A stretch of DNA of 64,000 nt from Bradyrhizobium sp. sBnM-33 (GCF_032917945.1 NZ_CP136624.1:3906001-3970000); one strand, 5' to 3'. Counted from the stretch's first letter, positions 1 through 8,504 are shown. The notes: generated from the letters alone by a model not told the origin. Made by a program: numbers and translations.

Positions 1-137
1 AGGCCGACGCGGTCTAGGCCGTTGCGCTCGTGCGCACACGAGGAAGGGCGCCGCATATACGCGCGACGGACTCGACACATTGTTCCACCGGCTGAAGATC
101 AGTTTGGTTAGAGAGGGTTAGGTCAGATCCGGCTTAA

Positions 138-305
138 CGTTCGCTCGGCAAGAATGCAGTCGACCTTGGCTTCTCAGAGAACGACATTGCTGGCGCGCTG
201 GGGCAGACGAGCTTTGCCAGCGCTCGGCCCTATACGGTCGAGCACAAACAGCGCGAGGCCGCCGAGAAGGTCATTAGGGCTCTTGAGAAAGAGGGAAACC
301 GATGA
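138..305 (+). pseudogene. C-terminal fragment of a tyrosine recombinase
   Basis: The frame that opens after the stop at 135 and ends with TGA at 303 reads like the last part of a phage-type integrase. It has an 'IAGALGQTS' segment resembling the GHxS/T-type box, then 'ARPYTVEHKQREAA', in which Tyr would be the nucleophile, and a basic helical tail. The N-terminal domain and the catalytic Arg box are absent, so only the tail survives. It may be the edge of an older integrated element. Assignment rests on motif spacing only. Confidence 0.45.
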
Positions 306-884
306 AGTAGTTCGTGGACGACCGCACCGCGCCCTACCGGGTGACCCAAGACGCCTGGCGAGCAGTAGTGCCAGCACAGAGCTGCGCTTGCGCATGACAA
401 GATCGGCGCGTACTCCGGCAGCAAGTCGGTTCGGCAGCGAACGGCCTGCGGCTCGGTCGCGAACACGCTCTCCCTGTTCCACAATCGGCGCAAGGTAGAC
501 AACTTCCTGGCCGGCAGTAGTCCGCCCAAAATGACGCATTGCGGTTCTTCGATTTTCAGCAAAAGGTGGAGCTGCCCGCTGACGACAAAGCACTGGCTTA
601 AGAAATGGTGGTTGTTTTCTGCGTCGGCGGCGCCGATCCAGTCGGTCCGCCTCAACAACAGGATTGACCATGCTAGCCCAATCCCTTGCGTCCGTTAGCC
701 CGCATTTTCCCGTTTTGACGACAGGCGTCTGGCTGAGCCCTTTGGAACCTTGACAAATGTAGCTGCCCGCAGCAGCCTTCGTTTGCTGCACGGCATTAGC
801 GGTGCAATAGAGCCCAAAAAAGCTGGGCCGCAGAGAGACTGTTCTCTCCAGCCCCGCTCCGGTGGCACTACCGTCTCGCTGGCA
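306..884. other. No supported gene
   Basis: No reading frame here has a recognisable product or a convincing ribosome-binding site. It lies between two gene fragments and probably consists of eroded sequence. Confidence 0.4.
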
Positions 885-1042
885 TCGTTGCAGCGCGCGT
901 GCCGTGATTCGAGCTTCACCGACTCGATGTCTTGCTTGTCCAGCAGCACATACTGGTTCTTGGCGATTACAAAACCCTTGACCAGATCGGCCCGCGACAC
1001 ATTTTCTCCGGTGCCGGCATCTTCATCTTGATACTGTTGTTG
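885..1042 (-). pseudogene. Fragment of Ku DNA end-binding protein
   Basis: The minus-strand translation contains 'GENVSRADLVKGF', then 'AKNQYVLLDKQDIESV' and 'KLES'. This matches the stretch of bacterial Ku where a D/E-rich loop leads into 'LVKGYE.K..YV.L...DLE.....S'. Ku binds broken DNA ends and recruits LigD for non-homologous end joining. Homology stops on both sides, so about 50 codons of a protein normally near 280-300 residues remain. No ligD-like sequence is nearby. Confidence 0.6.
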
Positions 1043-1091
1043 GTCTGGGGGTTGATCAAGTTAACGCTGTCGTTAGCTGGAGGAACTCGTG

Positions 1092-2792
1092 ATGCCGCAC
1101 GCAATGACGCTCATCTCTGTTGGCAGACTGCAGCATGTCGCTTGTGCCGCGTGGCTCATCTTCGGATTTGGAGTGACCTCGCCAGTGTCCGCCCAAACCC
1201 CGAGTAGTAATTGGATGCGTGAATACGTCCAGCTACGTGTCCTCTCGCGCAACCTGAATGCGGTTGGCGCCGCAAGACTTGCGGGCAGTGACCCGCGCTC
1301 TCTCAATCGCCCGAAGATCGTCGGCGGTACCGTGGCGGGAGCCACGGACAATCCCTTCCAGGTCGCCTTACTGACGAGTAGCGACAGCAACAACGTAACG
1401 GCACAGTACTGCGGTGGCACTCTGGTGCGACCGAACTTTGTGGTCACGGCTGCCCATTGCAGTGATTTCGTCCGGACTGACCAGGTCCAGGTGCTAACCG
1501 GTACGCGGAGCCTTGCCGCGGGGGGCAACCGCCGTGACGTGTCGCAGATCGTCATTCATCCAAGTTGGAACGCCAACACCTTCGATAATGACGTGGCCGT
1601 ATGGCGGCTATCGACCGACGCCGCTGGAATTGACGGTGCTAGCCTTGCCACTGATGATGGAACCGTCGGTACCAATCTGCTCGTCACCGGCTGGGGGCTT
1701 ACATCCGAAGGCGGTACAGGCGCGATCGACTTGCGGCGCGTCGAGGTGCCTCTGGTTGATCGGAACAATTGCAACGATGCCAATTCCTATAACAACCAAA
1801 TTACGGACAGAATGCTTTGTGCGGGCTTGGATCCCGGCGGCAGAGACAGCTGTCAGGGTGATTCTGGCGGACCGCTGACGGGAGGCGCCAACAACACAGT
1901 CCTGACCGGCATTGTCAGTTGGGGCACTGGGTGTGCGCGACCTAATCTCTTTGGTATCTATACGCGGGTCTCTGACCCCGCGATCCGCAACTTCATCGAA
2001 GAGAATATCGGGCGTGGCTGGACCTTCAGGCTTCAGAAGGGTACGGCGCTACACGAGACGGGTAACAACTTCGCCTTTGCGGCACTGGCGAATGGAGACC
2101 TGATGGCCATCAAAAAGGCCCAGACAGGTACAAATTCGACCGAGGTCCACATTCTGTCTGCCGCGTCAATTTACGGGCAATTCAGACTTCAGAAGGGTAC
2201 GGCGCTACACGAGACGGGTAACAACTTCGCCTTTGCGGCACTGGCGAATGGAGACCTGATGGCCATCAAAAAGGCCCAGACAGGTACAAATTCGACCGAG
2301 GTCCACATTCTGTCCGCCGCGTCAAATTATGGGCAATTCAAGCTTCAGACGGGTACAGCGCTATACGAGACGGATGACAACTTCGCCTTTGCGGCACTGG
2401 CGAATGAAGACCTGATGGTCATCAAGAAGGCCCAGACAGGTACAAATTCGACCGAGGTCCACATTCTGTCCGCCGCGTCAAATTACCGGCAATTCAGGCT
2501 TCAGACGGGTACAGCCCTAGACGAGACGGATGACAACTTCGCCTTTGCGGCACTGGCGAATGGAGACCTGATGGCCATCAAGAAGGCCCAGACAGGTACA
2601 AATTCGACCGAGGTCCACATTCTGTCCGCCGCGTCAAACTACCGGCAATTCAGGCTTCAGACGGGTACAGCCCTACACGAGACGGATGACAACTTCGCCT
2701 TTGCGGCGCTGGCGAATGGAGACCTGATGGCCATCAAGAAGGCCCAGACAGGTACAAATTCGACCGAGGTCCATATCTTAAGTGGCCCGTGA
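1092..2792 (+). CDS. Secreted trypsin-like serine protease with five C-terminal repeats
   Basis: This is an S1-family endopeptidase of about 566 residues. A signal peptide ends near 'SPVSAQ' (residue 35). The propeptide runs to 'RPK', and 'IVGG' marks the mature N-terminus, so it should be made as a zymogen. The catalytic triad is visible: His in 'TAAHC' (~122), Asp in 'NDVAVWRL' (~167) and Ser in 'GDSGGPL' (~258). Asp in 'RDSCQGDSGG' predicts cleavage after Lys/Arg. From about residue 312 five 52-residue repeats follow, each with 'LQTGTAL', 'FAFAALANGDLMAIKK' and 'STEVHILSAAS'. They resemble the 'LFAIKK...STEVHVLSGAS' repeats of secreted VCBS/FG-GAP-like proteins and may form a propeller-like binding domain (inference). 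ATG 1092 follows GGAGG at 1078; a GTG at 1089 is an alternative. Confidence 0.88.
   Translation: MPHAMTLISVGRLQHVACAAWLIFGFGVTSPVSAQTPSSNWMREYVQLRVLSRNLNAVGAARLAGSDPRSLNRPKIVGGTVAGATDNPFQVALLTSSDSNNVTAQYCGGTLVRPNFVVTAAHCSDFVRTDQVQVLTGTRSLAAGGNRRDVSQIVIHPSWNANTFDNDVAVWRLSTDAAGIDGASLATDDGTVGTNLLVTGWGLTSEGGTGAIDLRRVEVPLVDRNNCNDANSYNNQITDRMLCAGLDPGGRDSCQGDSGGPLTGGANNTVLTGIVSWGTGCARPNLFGIYTRVSDPAIRNFIEENIGRGWTFRLQKGTALHETGNNFAFAALANGDLMAIKKAQTGTNSTEVHILSAASIYGQFRLQKGTALHETGNNFAFAALANGDLMAIKKAQTGTNSTEVHILSAASNYGQFKLQTGTALYETDDNFAFAALANEDLMVIKKAQTGTNSTEVHILSAASNYRQFRLQTGTALDETDDNFAFAALANGDLMAIKKAQTGTNSTEVHILSAASNYRQFRLQTGTALHETDDNFAFAALANGDLMAIKKAQTGTNSTEVHILSGP
2025..2790 (+). repeat. Five tandem 156-bp repeats inside the protease gene
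   Basis: The marker 'cttcag(a/c)(a/c)gg' recurs at 2031, 2187, 2343, 2499 and 2655, a period of exactly 156 bp (52 codons), so frame is kept. Units 1 and 2 are almost identical, and units 3-5 share variants with each other. The last unit is cut at 'HILSGP' by the stop codon. Such identity points to recent unequal exchange or slippage. Confidence 0.95.
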
Positions 2793-2910
2793 GGTAACGT
2801 TTGTCTCTGTAGGGGGGAGCAGGGCTCCTTACGATACCGCCCCCGCTTCTCGCGCGCATCCAGTAAGCGCCTTGTGCGGGCGTGAAAGCGGCATCGTTCG
2901 AGGCTCCAAG

Positions 2911-3114
2911 CTAATCCTTTTGGACCTCGCGCTCTACGAGCCGCTGCGCTGCCTCACTCAACTTGAGGTGCCACCAAGCATCCACCTCCCGGTCGATGTG
3001 CTTACGGCGCTGGCGCCGGGTCATGCCGTGCCGAAACCAGTCGGATCGCTCGACCTGCTCGCGGAGGAGCCGACGCACCTCGGCCTCGACTTCCTTGTTA
3101 TTGATGATCGCCAT
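2911..3114 (-). CDS. Small charged hypothetical protein
   Basis: A 67-residue protein rich in Arg, Glu and Lys and predicted mostly helical ('EVEAEVRRLLREQVE', then 'MTRRQRRKHIDREVDAWW'). ATG 3114 is preferred to the GTG at 3117. I do not recognise the family. Its ordered helical composition and the lack of a competing frame support it as coding. Confidence 0.45.
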   Translation of the reverse strand: MAIINNKEVEAEVRRLLREQVERSDWFRHGMTRRQRRKHIDREVDAWWHLKLSEAAQRLVEREVQKD

Positions 3115-3129
3115 CACGCTGTCGCGGCT

Positions 3130-3210
3130 CTAGACGGTGATCTCGATCTGATTGCCGCCGGGGTCCTCGACGACAGCTCCCACTCCGGCCGAAGCTATTG
3201 CCAGCCTGTT
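3130..3210 (-). pseudogene. C-terminal fragment of a glyoxalase/VOC-fold protein
   Basis: The last 26 codons of this frame end 'GAVVEDPGGNQIEITV', the typical closing strand of a vicinal-oxygen-chelate domain (D-P-x-G-N-x-I-E). The remainder of the about 120-residue domain is not found upstream, so only the terminal strand persists. The metal-binding Glu would be the E of 'IEI'. Confidence 0.4.
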
Positions 3211-3277
3211 TTGAGGCCAAGCGGAGTTTGGCCCCGTGACCGAGTGAAACCGATGCACCTTGTGACGGAGGTCTCCG

Positions 3278-3766
3278 ATGGGGAGAGGTAAGCGTGCTTT
3301 CCGGCAGCTTGCAACGGCGGCAAGCGTCGTCTTTATTACTGCATGCAGCGCATCCGCGCAGTATTCGATAGACCTCATGTGGATTGAGCGGGCCGCTGAT
3401 ACCGCCACCGACAGCACGCCCTCCGAGCTGCGCGGAACCTCTTGGCGATGGGTGGGCGTCACTTCAGCCGTGGAATCATTCGCGGTGGACCAGTCGGACC
3501 GCTACACGCTCGCCTTCATCGAGGGCGACAGGATTGCCTTGCGCGCCGATTGCAACCGCGGCACCGGCCCGGTCGCCAGCCCCGCGCCCGGAGCGCTTGT
3601 GATAGGACCGCTGGCGATGACACGGGCCAAGTGCCCGTCAGGTTCGCTCTCTGAGCGCTTTGCGCGGGACGTCTCGCGCGCTGTGCGCTTTGCAATCCGT
3701 GGCGGCGAGCTGCACCTCGAACTGCCGAATGATTTGGGCGTCCTGCGCTTCACGAAAGGACCGTGA
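3278..3766 (+). CDS. META-domain (HslJ-like) exported protein
   Basis: This is a 162-residue protein with an N-terminal signal ending either at a lipobox-like 'ITAC' (about residue 22) or after 'SASA'. The rest is one META domain: 'LRGTSWRWVGV' opens it, 'YTLAFIEGDRIALRADCNRG' contains the conserved Cys-Asn segment, then 'LVIGPLAMTRAKC' with the second Cys, and 'LHLELPNDLGVLRF' closes it. Family members such as HslJ are outer-membrane or periplasmic proteins of unclear function, linked to heat and antibiotic stress. ATG 3278 follows GGAGG at 3268. The gene appears intact. Confidence 0.8.
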   Translation: MGRGKRAFRQLATAASVVFITACSASAQYSIDLMWIERAADTATDSTPSELRGTSWRWVGVTSAVESFAVDQSDRYTLAFIEGDRIALRADCNRGTGPVASPAPGALVIGPLAMTRAKCPSGSLSERFARDVSRAVRFAIRGGELHLELPNDLGVLRFTKGP

Positions 3767-4356
3767 CGGCGAGCGCCTAGCCATGCGGCCATACGCGTTG
3801 ACAAAATTGGTCGAACAAGCCGACGCACGATTGCGGCGGACACCCCCTACCGCCACGATTGGCAAGTCCCCACTGCGCCAATTCCCTCAATGCCGCGTCG
3901 TTGGCGTCTTTCTCGAAGGCGGGTTGTAGCAAACGCGACCAACGCTTCCCCAGGTTCGTTGGCTTGGTGCCGCGTCATTCCAATCACAAACGACTCCATA
4001 TCGTTCTCGGCAAGTTTCTCCGCACTGGTTGCGTGGCCTAGCCATGTTGCGCGCCCGCGAGTTGTCGCTGCACGCCATCGCTCGCCGGTTGAAACGCAAC
4101 CCAAAGGTTATTCGGTATGAAAACCGCAAAGGCCTCGATGACATCGCCGCCGGCCTCCGGCCCGAAAATTGTGCCGTTTTCTGACAGCTTGATGGAACCC
4201 GCAACGGTTGTTTCAATCGAAAGCGTTGCTTTCCACTACCTGGCGGCGACTGGGGCGGCGGCGATCGTCATGGCTCGCGGCATCGCGCGGGTAGTGCAGG
4301 GGGCAGCGATCGACCGTCACCAACAATTTTACGGTGCGGTGGAAGACTTGATCTAG
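3767..4356. other. Unresolved stretch with short candidate frames
   Basis: No family is recognised with confidence. A 46-codon plus-strand frame at 4044-4184 reads like a small helix-turn-helix ('LSLHAIARRLKRNPKVIRY'). A minus-strand frame over 3847-4104 has a plausible segment ('KLAENDMESFVIGMTRHQ') but looks frameshifted. Both are weak. Confidence 0.3.
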
Positions 4357-4714
4357 GTGAGTGACCGCCGGGTCGCTCGCCGAATAGTGCGAACTGCAAA
4401 GAAGCGGCAGCGTGATGTACGAAAGACAGCGAACAGCCTGGGAATCCGGTACGCCGAGCACGACGAAACGATCGAGCGTGCGCAAAAGACCGCTGTTGAA
4501 TTAGAGCGCGGTCTGCGCCTGGCGAAGGCCAACGGTGCATTAAGTTTTTTCCACCAGGAATATCAAACCCGGCGGCGCGACGCGGCGGAGCGCGGCGTTC
4601 GGTTCATGTCATTTCGGAGGGCTGCGCTTCCGTCGCGTGTTGATTGCCCGCCTCGCAAGAGGTGGTGCGATTGATAAATCCGTGGCGAGCGAGGTCTTTC
4701 ATGAATGGGACTAG
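4357..4714 (+). pseudogene. Frameshifted phage-like hypothetical protein
   Basis: From GTG 4357 the frame encodes a basic helical protein with 'LRLAKANGALSFFHQEYQ' and 'AAERGVRFMSF', resembling a prophage-associated family with '...FNxEYxRRR...GxxFMxY'. Near 4612 the frame shifts by +1, after which 'LRFRRVLIARLARGGAI' continues the expected C-terminus to TAG at 4712. The length from start to stop is 358 nt, one base over a multiple of three. Role unknown. Confidence 0.5.
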
Positions 4715-4820
4715 GACCAATGTTCAACACTATGCCTTCTCGGTGTTGAGGCCTGAAGGTCGTATCCGCCCGATCTTCTTCCACTCAAAGTACATTAGAG
4801 AAATGCCTTAGCATGGCCCA

Positions 4821-5122
4821 ATTTCCCGCCGTGGAGGGGGGCCCATGCTAGTGATGCCATTGTCACCTGCACGGGGTGGGAGGGTGAGAGATGGCTATTT
4901 ATCTACATCTACAAACCCACGCGATGGGGCCGAAAGAGGTTAGCCGCATTATAGAAGCTTACGAGCGCACCTTACGTGTCTTCTGCGTCAAGGATCGCGA
5001 CGATCCCCTGACGGAAATGATCGCGAAGAAGATCATCAAGATCGCGCAGACCGGTATCAAAGACCCCGCACAGATTTCGGCCTTAGCGATCAAGGAACTG
5101 GAAATCCGGTAAAGGGCCGCCC
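4821..5122. repeat. ~300-bp duplicated block, copy 1
   Basis: This block starts in the leader at 'atttcccgccgtg', includes a 73-codon gene and ends just after its stop at 'taaagggccgcc'. It recurs in inverted orientation at 33722-34026. The leader and ribosome-binding site are as well conserved as the gene, so the whole expression unit was duplicated. Confidence 0.85.
4891..5112 (+). CDS. Conserved 73-residue hypothetical protein, paralogue A
   Basis: A helical protein with 'MGPKEVSRIIEAYERTLRV', 'DRDDPLTEMIAKKIIKIA' and 'ISALAIKELEIR'. It differs from the product at 33737-33958 at about ten scattered positions, mostly conservative (Ile/Leu/Val/Met, Lys/Thr). That suggests selection on the protein. 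'GAGGGTGAG' precedes ATG. I associate the family with Bradyrhizobium but know no function. Confidence 0.8.
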   Translation: MAIYLHLQTHAMGPKEVSRIIEAYERTLRVFCVKDRDDPLTEMIAKKIIKIAQTGIKDPAQISALAIKELEIR

Positions 5123-5162
5123 GGCGGACCGCCCCGCCTTGATCTGTTCCTTTGCCAAAGGG

Positions 5163-5188
5163 TGGCCTGTTTCCGGACCTCAGTGGCC
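5163..5188 (+). repeat. Dispersed 25-bp repeat, copy 1
   Basis: The sequence 'tggcctgtttccgg' followed by 'acctcagtggcc' recurs inverted at 23200-23224 and in degenerate form at 53748-53767. It lies in gene-free sequence downstream of the 73-residue gene. Confidence 0.6.
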
Positions 5189-5328
5189 GGTGAAATCATC
5201 AAGTGGCCTGATTTGGATCAGGAACCTAACCCCATGGTCGCGTTGGGGACGATGACCGTTCGTGATCTTGGCCTTTGCCGGTGACGGAGAGACGCTACAG
5301 CGCTCCCGCCTGTACAGGGAGCGATTGG

Positions 5329-5563
5329 ATGCCTAGGTATTTCTTCGATGTTCGCAACGGAGGCGAATTGTCCTCCGACGAAGAAGGAATGATCCTGCCA
5401 ACCGGCCCTGGAACAGGAAGCGGTCCATGCGCTTTGCGACATGGCACGGGACGCACTGAGACGTTTGAACGGCTCGGAACACCTCATGTCAGTCGAAGTG
5501 CGCGACGCCAGCGGGCCAGTGGTAGAAGCCCGCGTTCAATGGACCATGCAGCGTAGACAGTAA
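5329..5563 (+). pseudogene. Frameshifted DUF6894-type small protein
   Basis: The start 'MPRYFFDVRNGGELSSDEEG' is the hallmark N-terminus of the DUF6894 family (about 75-80 residues). Near 5397 the frame shifts by one base, after which 'ALCDMARDALRRL' and 'MSVEVRDASGPVVEARV' complete the family's helix and final strands before TAA at 5561. Start to stop is 235 nt. Function of the family is unknown. Confidence 0.7.
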
Positions 5564-5664
5564 GGCCGCCTTAGTTAACGGCTCATTCATTGGTCACGCT
5601 TGTCGATCTCGACGCGATACAAGCATGCTGCGACAGATCAGGCTTTCATTTCGCGTTTGAGACG

Positions 5665-5703
5665 ACAAAGGCCATGCGTGGCGTTACACCGCATGGCCTT
5701 TGT
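5665..5703. terminator. Long inverted repeat
   Basis: 'acaaaggccatgcg' (5665-5678) pairs perfectly with 'cgcatggcctttgt' (5690-5703) across an 11-nt loop. It would act as a strong hairpin in either direction. No long T-run follows, so termination is likely but not certain. Confidence 0.55.
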
Positions 5704-5884
5704 TGGGACTGTCCCCGTCGGCGCAGGAATTCCATCCTCTCTTGAGTGAAACGCATATAGCGTCCGGACGCTCCAGGATTTGCGCCAGCTATGGTTTGGT
5801 AGCGCCTTCGGAACCGCAACCTTTTTTGCCTAAGAGAATTTAGTCAATGGGTCCTCGGGGCTTCGCAAAACTGCGAGGCGAGCC

Positions 5885-5983
5885 ATGCACCTATCGCCAA
5901 TTGACGCCTTTCTTGCCGTCGCAACCCTAGGAACCGCAGTCTTGATCGAGATCGGGGCTTTCATAGTCTTGGGGCTGATCTGA
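5885..5983 (+). CDS. 32-residue single-TM peptide
   Basis: The frame encodes a short polar start ('MHLSPIDAFL') and one hydrophobic span rich in Ala, Leu, Ile, Val and Gly with a single Glu in the middle. 'GAGGCGAG' precedes ATG at 5 nt. It has no recognised family. Similar tiny membrane peptides occur at 18112, 35103 and 10250. Confidence 0.35.
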   Translation: MHLSPIDAFLAVATLGTAVLIEIGAFIVLGLI

Positions 5984-6109
5984 AAGATCACCGCTTAGAG
6001 CAGCCGACCGCGCGCGATTGCCCTCCGCCCCAGCTAGCCGCATTTTGAACCAAGGGCACCCCTACCCTACATACATGATGCCGTGCGCTCAAGGGCGGGG
6101 GAAGAAATC

Positions 6110-6505
6110 GTGTCGGAGTTGCCTCTCATTCTCGTCATCGAGGACGACTATCCGCTGCAAGGTATCGTGTAAGAGGCTTTACGGGAAGGCGGATTTGAGA
6201 CCGACATCCTTTCTAGCGCCGAGGAAGCGCTGACCTTGTTCAGGAGCGGCAGCAAGAACGATCGGGCGCTCGTCACCGACGTGAACCTCAAAGGCCGACT
6301 GAGCGGTTGGGAGGTAGCGAGACAGATCAGGGAAAAGGACCCTTCGTTCCCGGTCGTCTACATGACGGGCGCGGATGGGAACGAATGGGCGTCGCGTGGA
6401 GTCCCTAACAGCATCCTGCTGCAAAAGCCGTTCGCGCCAGCGCAGCTAGTCACTGCCGTTTCCAATTTGCTCAACAGGAGCACGCCGACAACGGAGAGCC
6501 AGTAG
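6110..6505 (+). pseudogene. Single-domain response regulator with a nonsense codon
   Basis: From GTG 6110 the frame reads 'LILVIEDDYPLQGIV', then TAA at 6170, then continues in frame to TAG: 'EALREGGFETDILSSAEEAL', 'ALVTDVNLKGRLSGWEVA', 'FPVVYMTGA' and 'ILLQKPFAPAQLV'. This is a complete CheY-like receiver: the acidic pair after beta-1, the phospho-acceptor Asp in 'VTDVNL', Thr in 'MTGA' and Lys in 'QKPF'. The stop replaces what is usually Glu or Arg after 'IV'. A 3' fragment of a second copy lies at 32893-32988. Confidence 0.8.
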
Positions 6506-6514
6506 AAGCAGCAA

Positions 6515-6543
6515 CACCCCGGTCGCCTGAGCGAACCGGGGTG
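6515..6543 (+). terminator. Hairpin after the receiver gene
   Basis: 'caccccggt' (6515-6523) pairs with 'accggggtg' (6535-6543), ten bases after the receiver gene's stop. There is no T-run. Confidence 0.5.
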
Positions 6544-6726
6544 CGGGGGCTGGCAATGTGGTGCGGTACGGCAATGTTCCGGCACCACCGACCGAGTAAA
6601 TACCCGTTCCTTGGCACCACGTCTGTCCGGTAGGGGGACTATTCCAGCGATCGGACAGATAATGATGGCGAGCATCCCTAGCGTCGCCGCGCCATGCCGA
6701 GGCGGCGCCTGAGTTGGCGACCACTT

Positions 6727-6927
6727 TCATTGGATGTCACGTTTGTCGATCTCGACGCCGATACGGCTGCCGATGATTGCGCCGAACAAGGCTAAGATGG
6801 CTAGGACACCCAACACTGGAATTCAGATAGCGCCGCCTGCTGCTGCTATTCCGACGCCGCCAACACCAATAAGTGCGCCAGCGATTACACAGACGATAGC
6901 TCCTCCAATCGACCAACGAATTTCCAT
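6727..6927 (-). pseudogene. Small two-TM glycine-rich membrane protein with a TGA codon
   Basis: From ATG 6927 the minus strand encodes 'MEIRWSIGGAIVCVIAGAL' and a Gly/Ala-rich span, then TGA, then in frame 'IPVLGVLAILALFGAIIG' and 'RIGVEIDKRD' before TGA at 6727. The product is two hydrophobic helices with glycine-zipper spacing. TGA most simply replaces TGG (Trp). The opposite strand also has an open frame, but it is Pro/Thr/Ile-rich and looks like the antisense of this gene. Confidence 0.4.
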
Positions 6928-7171
6928 GGACCGCGTCTTATTGAAGCTGCCAACGAAGGCTACGGCACGTCGAATTGACTGCTACGTGTTCACTCAGTGA
7001 ACCGAACCTGTCCGCAGTGCGCCTAGCACCGCTTTATAAGAAGTGCCTCTCCGCGCCAATAGGACTAGTGCGGCCGTATCTTCCTTCGTCCGCGCGTTGA
7101 CGCTCGTCACTTGCGGGGAGCGGTCCGCGACGTTCCTGTCGTCTGGTCGCGGTGGAAACGGCTCCGAACGA

Positions 7172-7572
7172 TCAGCGGGAGCGCTTCGGCAATTTCGGAA
7201 GTCTATTGGGGTTGAACGTTGGCGGCGGCGCGCTCGGTGTTGGCGCGGGCGGCTCTTCGCTGAGAATGAGCGTTCCCTCCAGGACCACTCCCGGGACCTG
7301 TCCTGCCGTCCCCACATAACGAGCGATCTTGCCGGGGCACGTTCCCTCAAGCTTCAGCGTGAGGTCATCGGCACCGAAGACGGTTGCATGTCCTTCGGTG
7401 TGCCGTTTGAGCGTCACGATGGCGGTGAACCGATCGCCGTCCACTTCGCAAGTGCCGCTGTAGCTCATGATGCTGTCGCGGCCCAGATTTTCCCGTCAGC
7501 GACATGGGCAATGCCGGTGCCTTGGCCCAGCGGGGTCTTGAACCACGCCGCGTAAGTGCCGTCCTTCAGCAT
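7172..7572 (-). pseudogene. Frameshifted GrlR-like regulatory protein
   Basis: The start 'MLKDGTYAAWFKTPLGQGTG' and the later 'YSGTCEVDGDRFTAIVTL' with 'FGADDLTLKLEGTC' match proteins annotated as GrlR-like (negative regulators of type III secretion in enteropathogens; the rhizobial homologues are uncharacterised). The two halves lie in different frames. 'IWGRDSIMSYSG' is restored by adding one G in the run at 7478-7484. Start to stop is 401 nt, one short of a multiple of three. A Pro-rich tail follows the domain. Confidence 0.7.
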
Positions 7573-7586
7573 GGCAAATCGCTTTG

Positions 7587-7772
7587 CTACGCGGCAGTTT
7601 CGCGTGAAGCGCCGTTCGTCGGCCGGGTCGGGGCCTCAATGGCGCATGCAAGGCGCAACACCGTTTCGCAGCGAGGGCATCTGAAGCATTTAACCTCGTA
7701 CCGCCCTGCGAGAGGTTCGACGCCGATCAAGAACCGTTCGATCTTGCAGGTCGTGCACTCTTCAGCGGCCAT
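7587..7772 (-). CDS. Small zinc-ribbon protein
   Basis: About 61 residues with two Cys pairs, 'CTTCKIERFLIGVEP' and 'CFRCPRCETVLRL', spaced as in a zinc ribbon. The start is placed at 'MAAEEC'; two further upstream Met codons exist. Role unknown. It is one of at least seven short CxxC proteins in the window. Confidence 0.6.
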   Translation of the reverse strand: MAAEECTTCKIERFLIGVEPLAGRYEVKCFRCPRCETVLRLACAIEAPTRPTNGASRETAA

Positions 7773-7860
7773 GCCCAAGCCCCTCGTTCAGAAGTTGTTG
7801 GTCATCAGAAACTTGGCCATCAGTCTGGGCCCTGAAGACTTAATAGAGGCTTAACTTGTC

Positions 7861-7940
7861 GAGCGGTAGGAGTACGGGCCGCGCTCAACAATCTAAAGGT
7901 GACCTAGAGTGACGGTGTGGACGTTGAGAAGCTGAGAGCG
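7861..7940. repeat. 80-bp repeat shared with 32853-32932
   Basis: 'ggagtacgggccgcgctcaa' and flanks recur near 32858. At 32.9 kb this block is the 3' end and downstream flank of a receiver-gene fragment, so the copy here is the last remnant of another such gene, on the minus strand. Confidence 0.7.
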
Positions 7941-8032
7941 GCACCGTACCGAAGCCAGTCTGCAGACGTGGTCCTAGGCTCCAACTCGTCCATTTCCCTT
8001 CGCCTTCGTTGCCGGGAGTCAAAGGCCGGGTC

Positions 8033-8437
8033 TCAATCGAGCGCTCGATGACCCTCATTGGTAAGCACGGGCACGTCGTCGCGCATTTCGATGAGGCCCA
8101 TTTCAATCAAGGTCTTTAGATCATTTGGTTTCGCTGGCGTTAATTTGGTTCGCTTGGCTTTGATATCGCGGAGCGCCCAGCGGACGCGGATCGCCGTGTC
8201 TAGATCTATACCGGCCAGTGGGGACAGCGGTTGATTTGTTGGCGTTGCTTCGTATTCGCGCTCATCCTCAGTAGTGGCTGTAGCCATTACCGCGGCATCA
8301 TTGGCGGTAGTATCCTCTGTGGCAATTGGATTGATCTGTGAAGGTTCGGCCATGGTGGAATCCGCTTGCGAGCGGGTTCTAGACGAGGCCGCGGCTAACA
8401 TTTCTGCGAATTGGTGAAGTTTGTCCGCTGCGCTCAT
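8033..8437 (-). CDS. Conserved hypothetical protein with C-terminal winged-helix-like segment
   Basis: A 134-residue protein. The first 90 residues are low-complexity (Ala, Thr, Ser, Glu). The end 'DLKTLIEMGLIEMRDDVP' plus 'VLTNEG' resembles the wing and last helix of a winged-helix domain. 'AAAGGGAA' precedes ATG. No known function; a DNA-binding role is a guess. Confidence 0.6.
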   Translation of the reverse strand: MSAADKLHQFAEMLAAASSRTRSQADSTMAEPSQINPIATEDTTANDAAVMATATTEDEREYEATPTNQPLSPLAGIDLDTAIRVRWALRDIKAKRTKLTPAKPNDLKTLIEMGLIEMRDDVPVLTNEGHRALD

Positions 8438-8504
8438 TTCCCTTTGCCTTCAACCCAGCCTTACTAGCCGGCAGATGGCGTCGCCGTGGCCTGCCATTCC
8501 GTGC

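Noticed and set aside
6734..7000. Plus-strand frame rich in Pro, Thr and Ile
   Set aside because: Better explained as the antisense of a two-TM glycine-rich protein on the minus strand.
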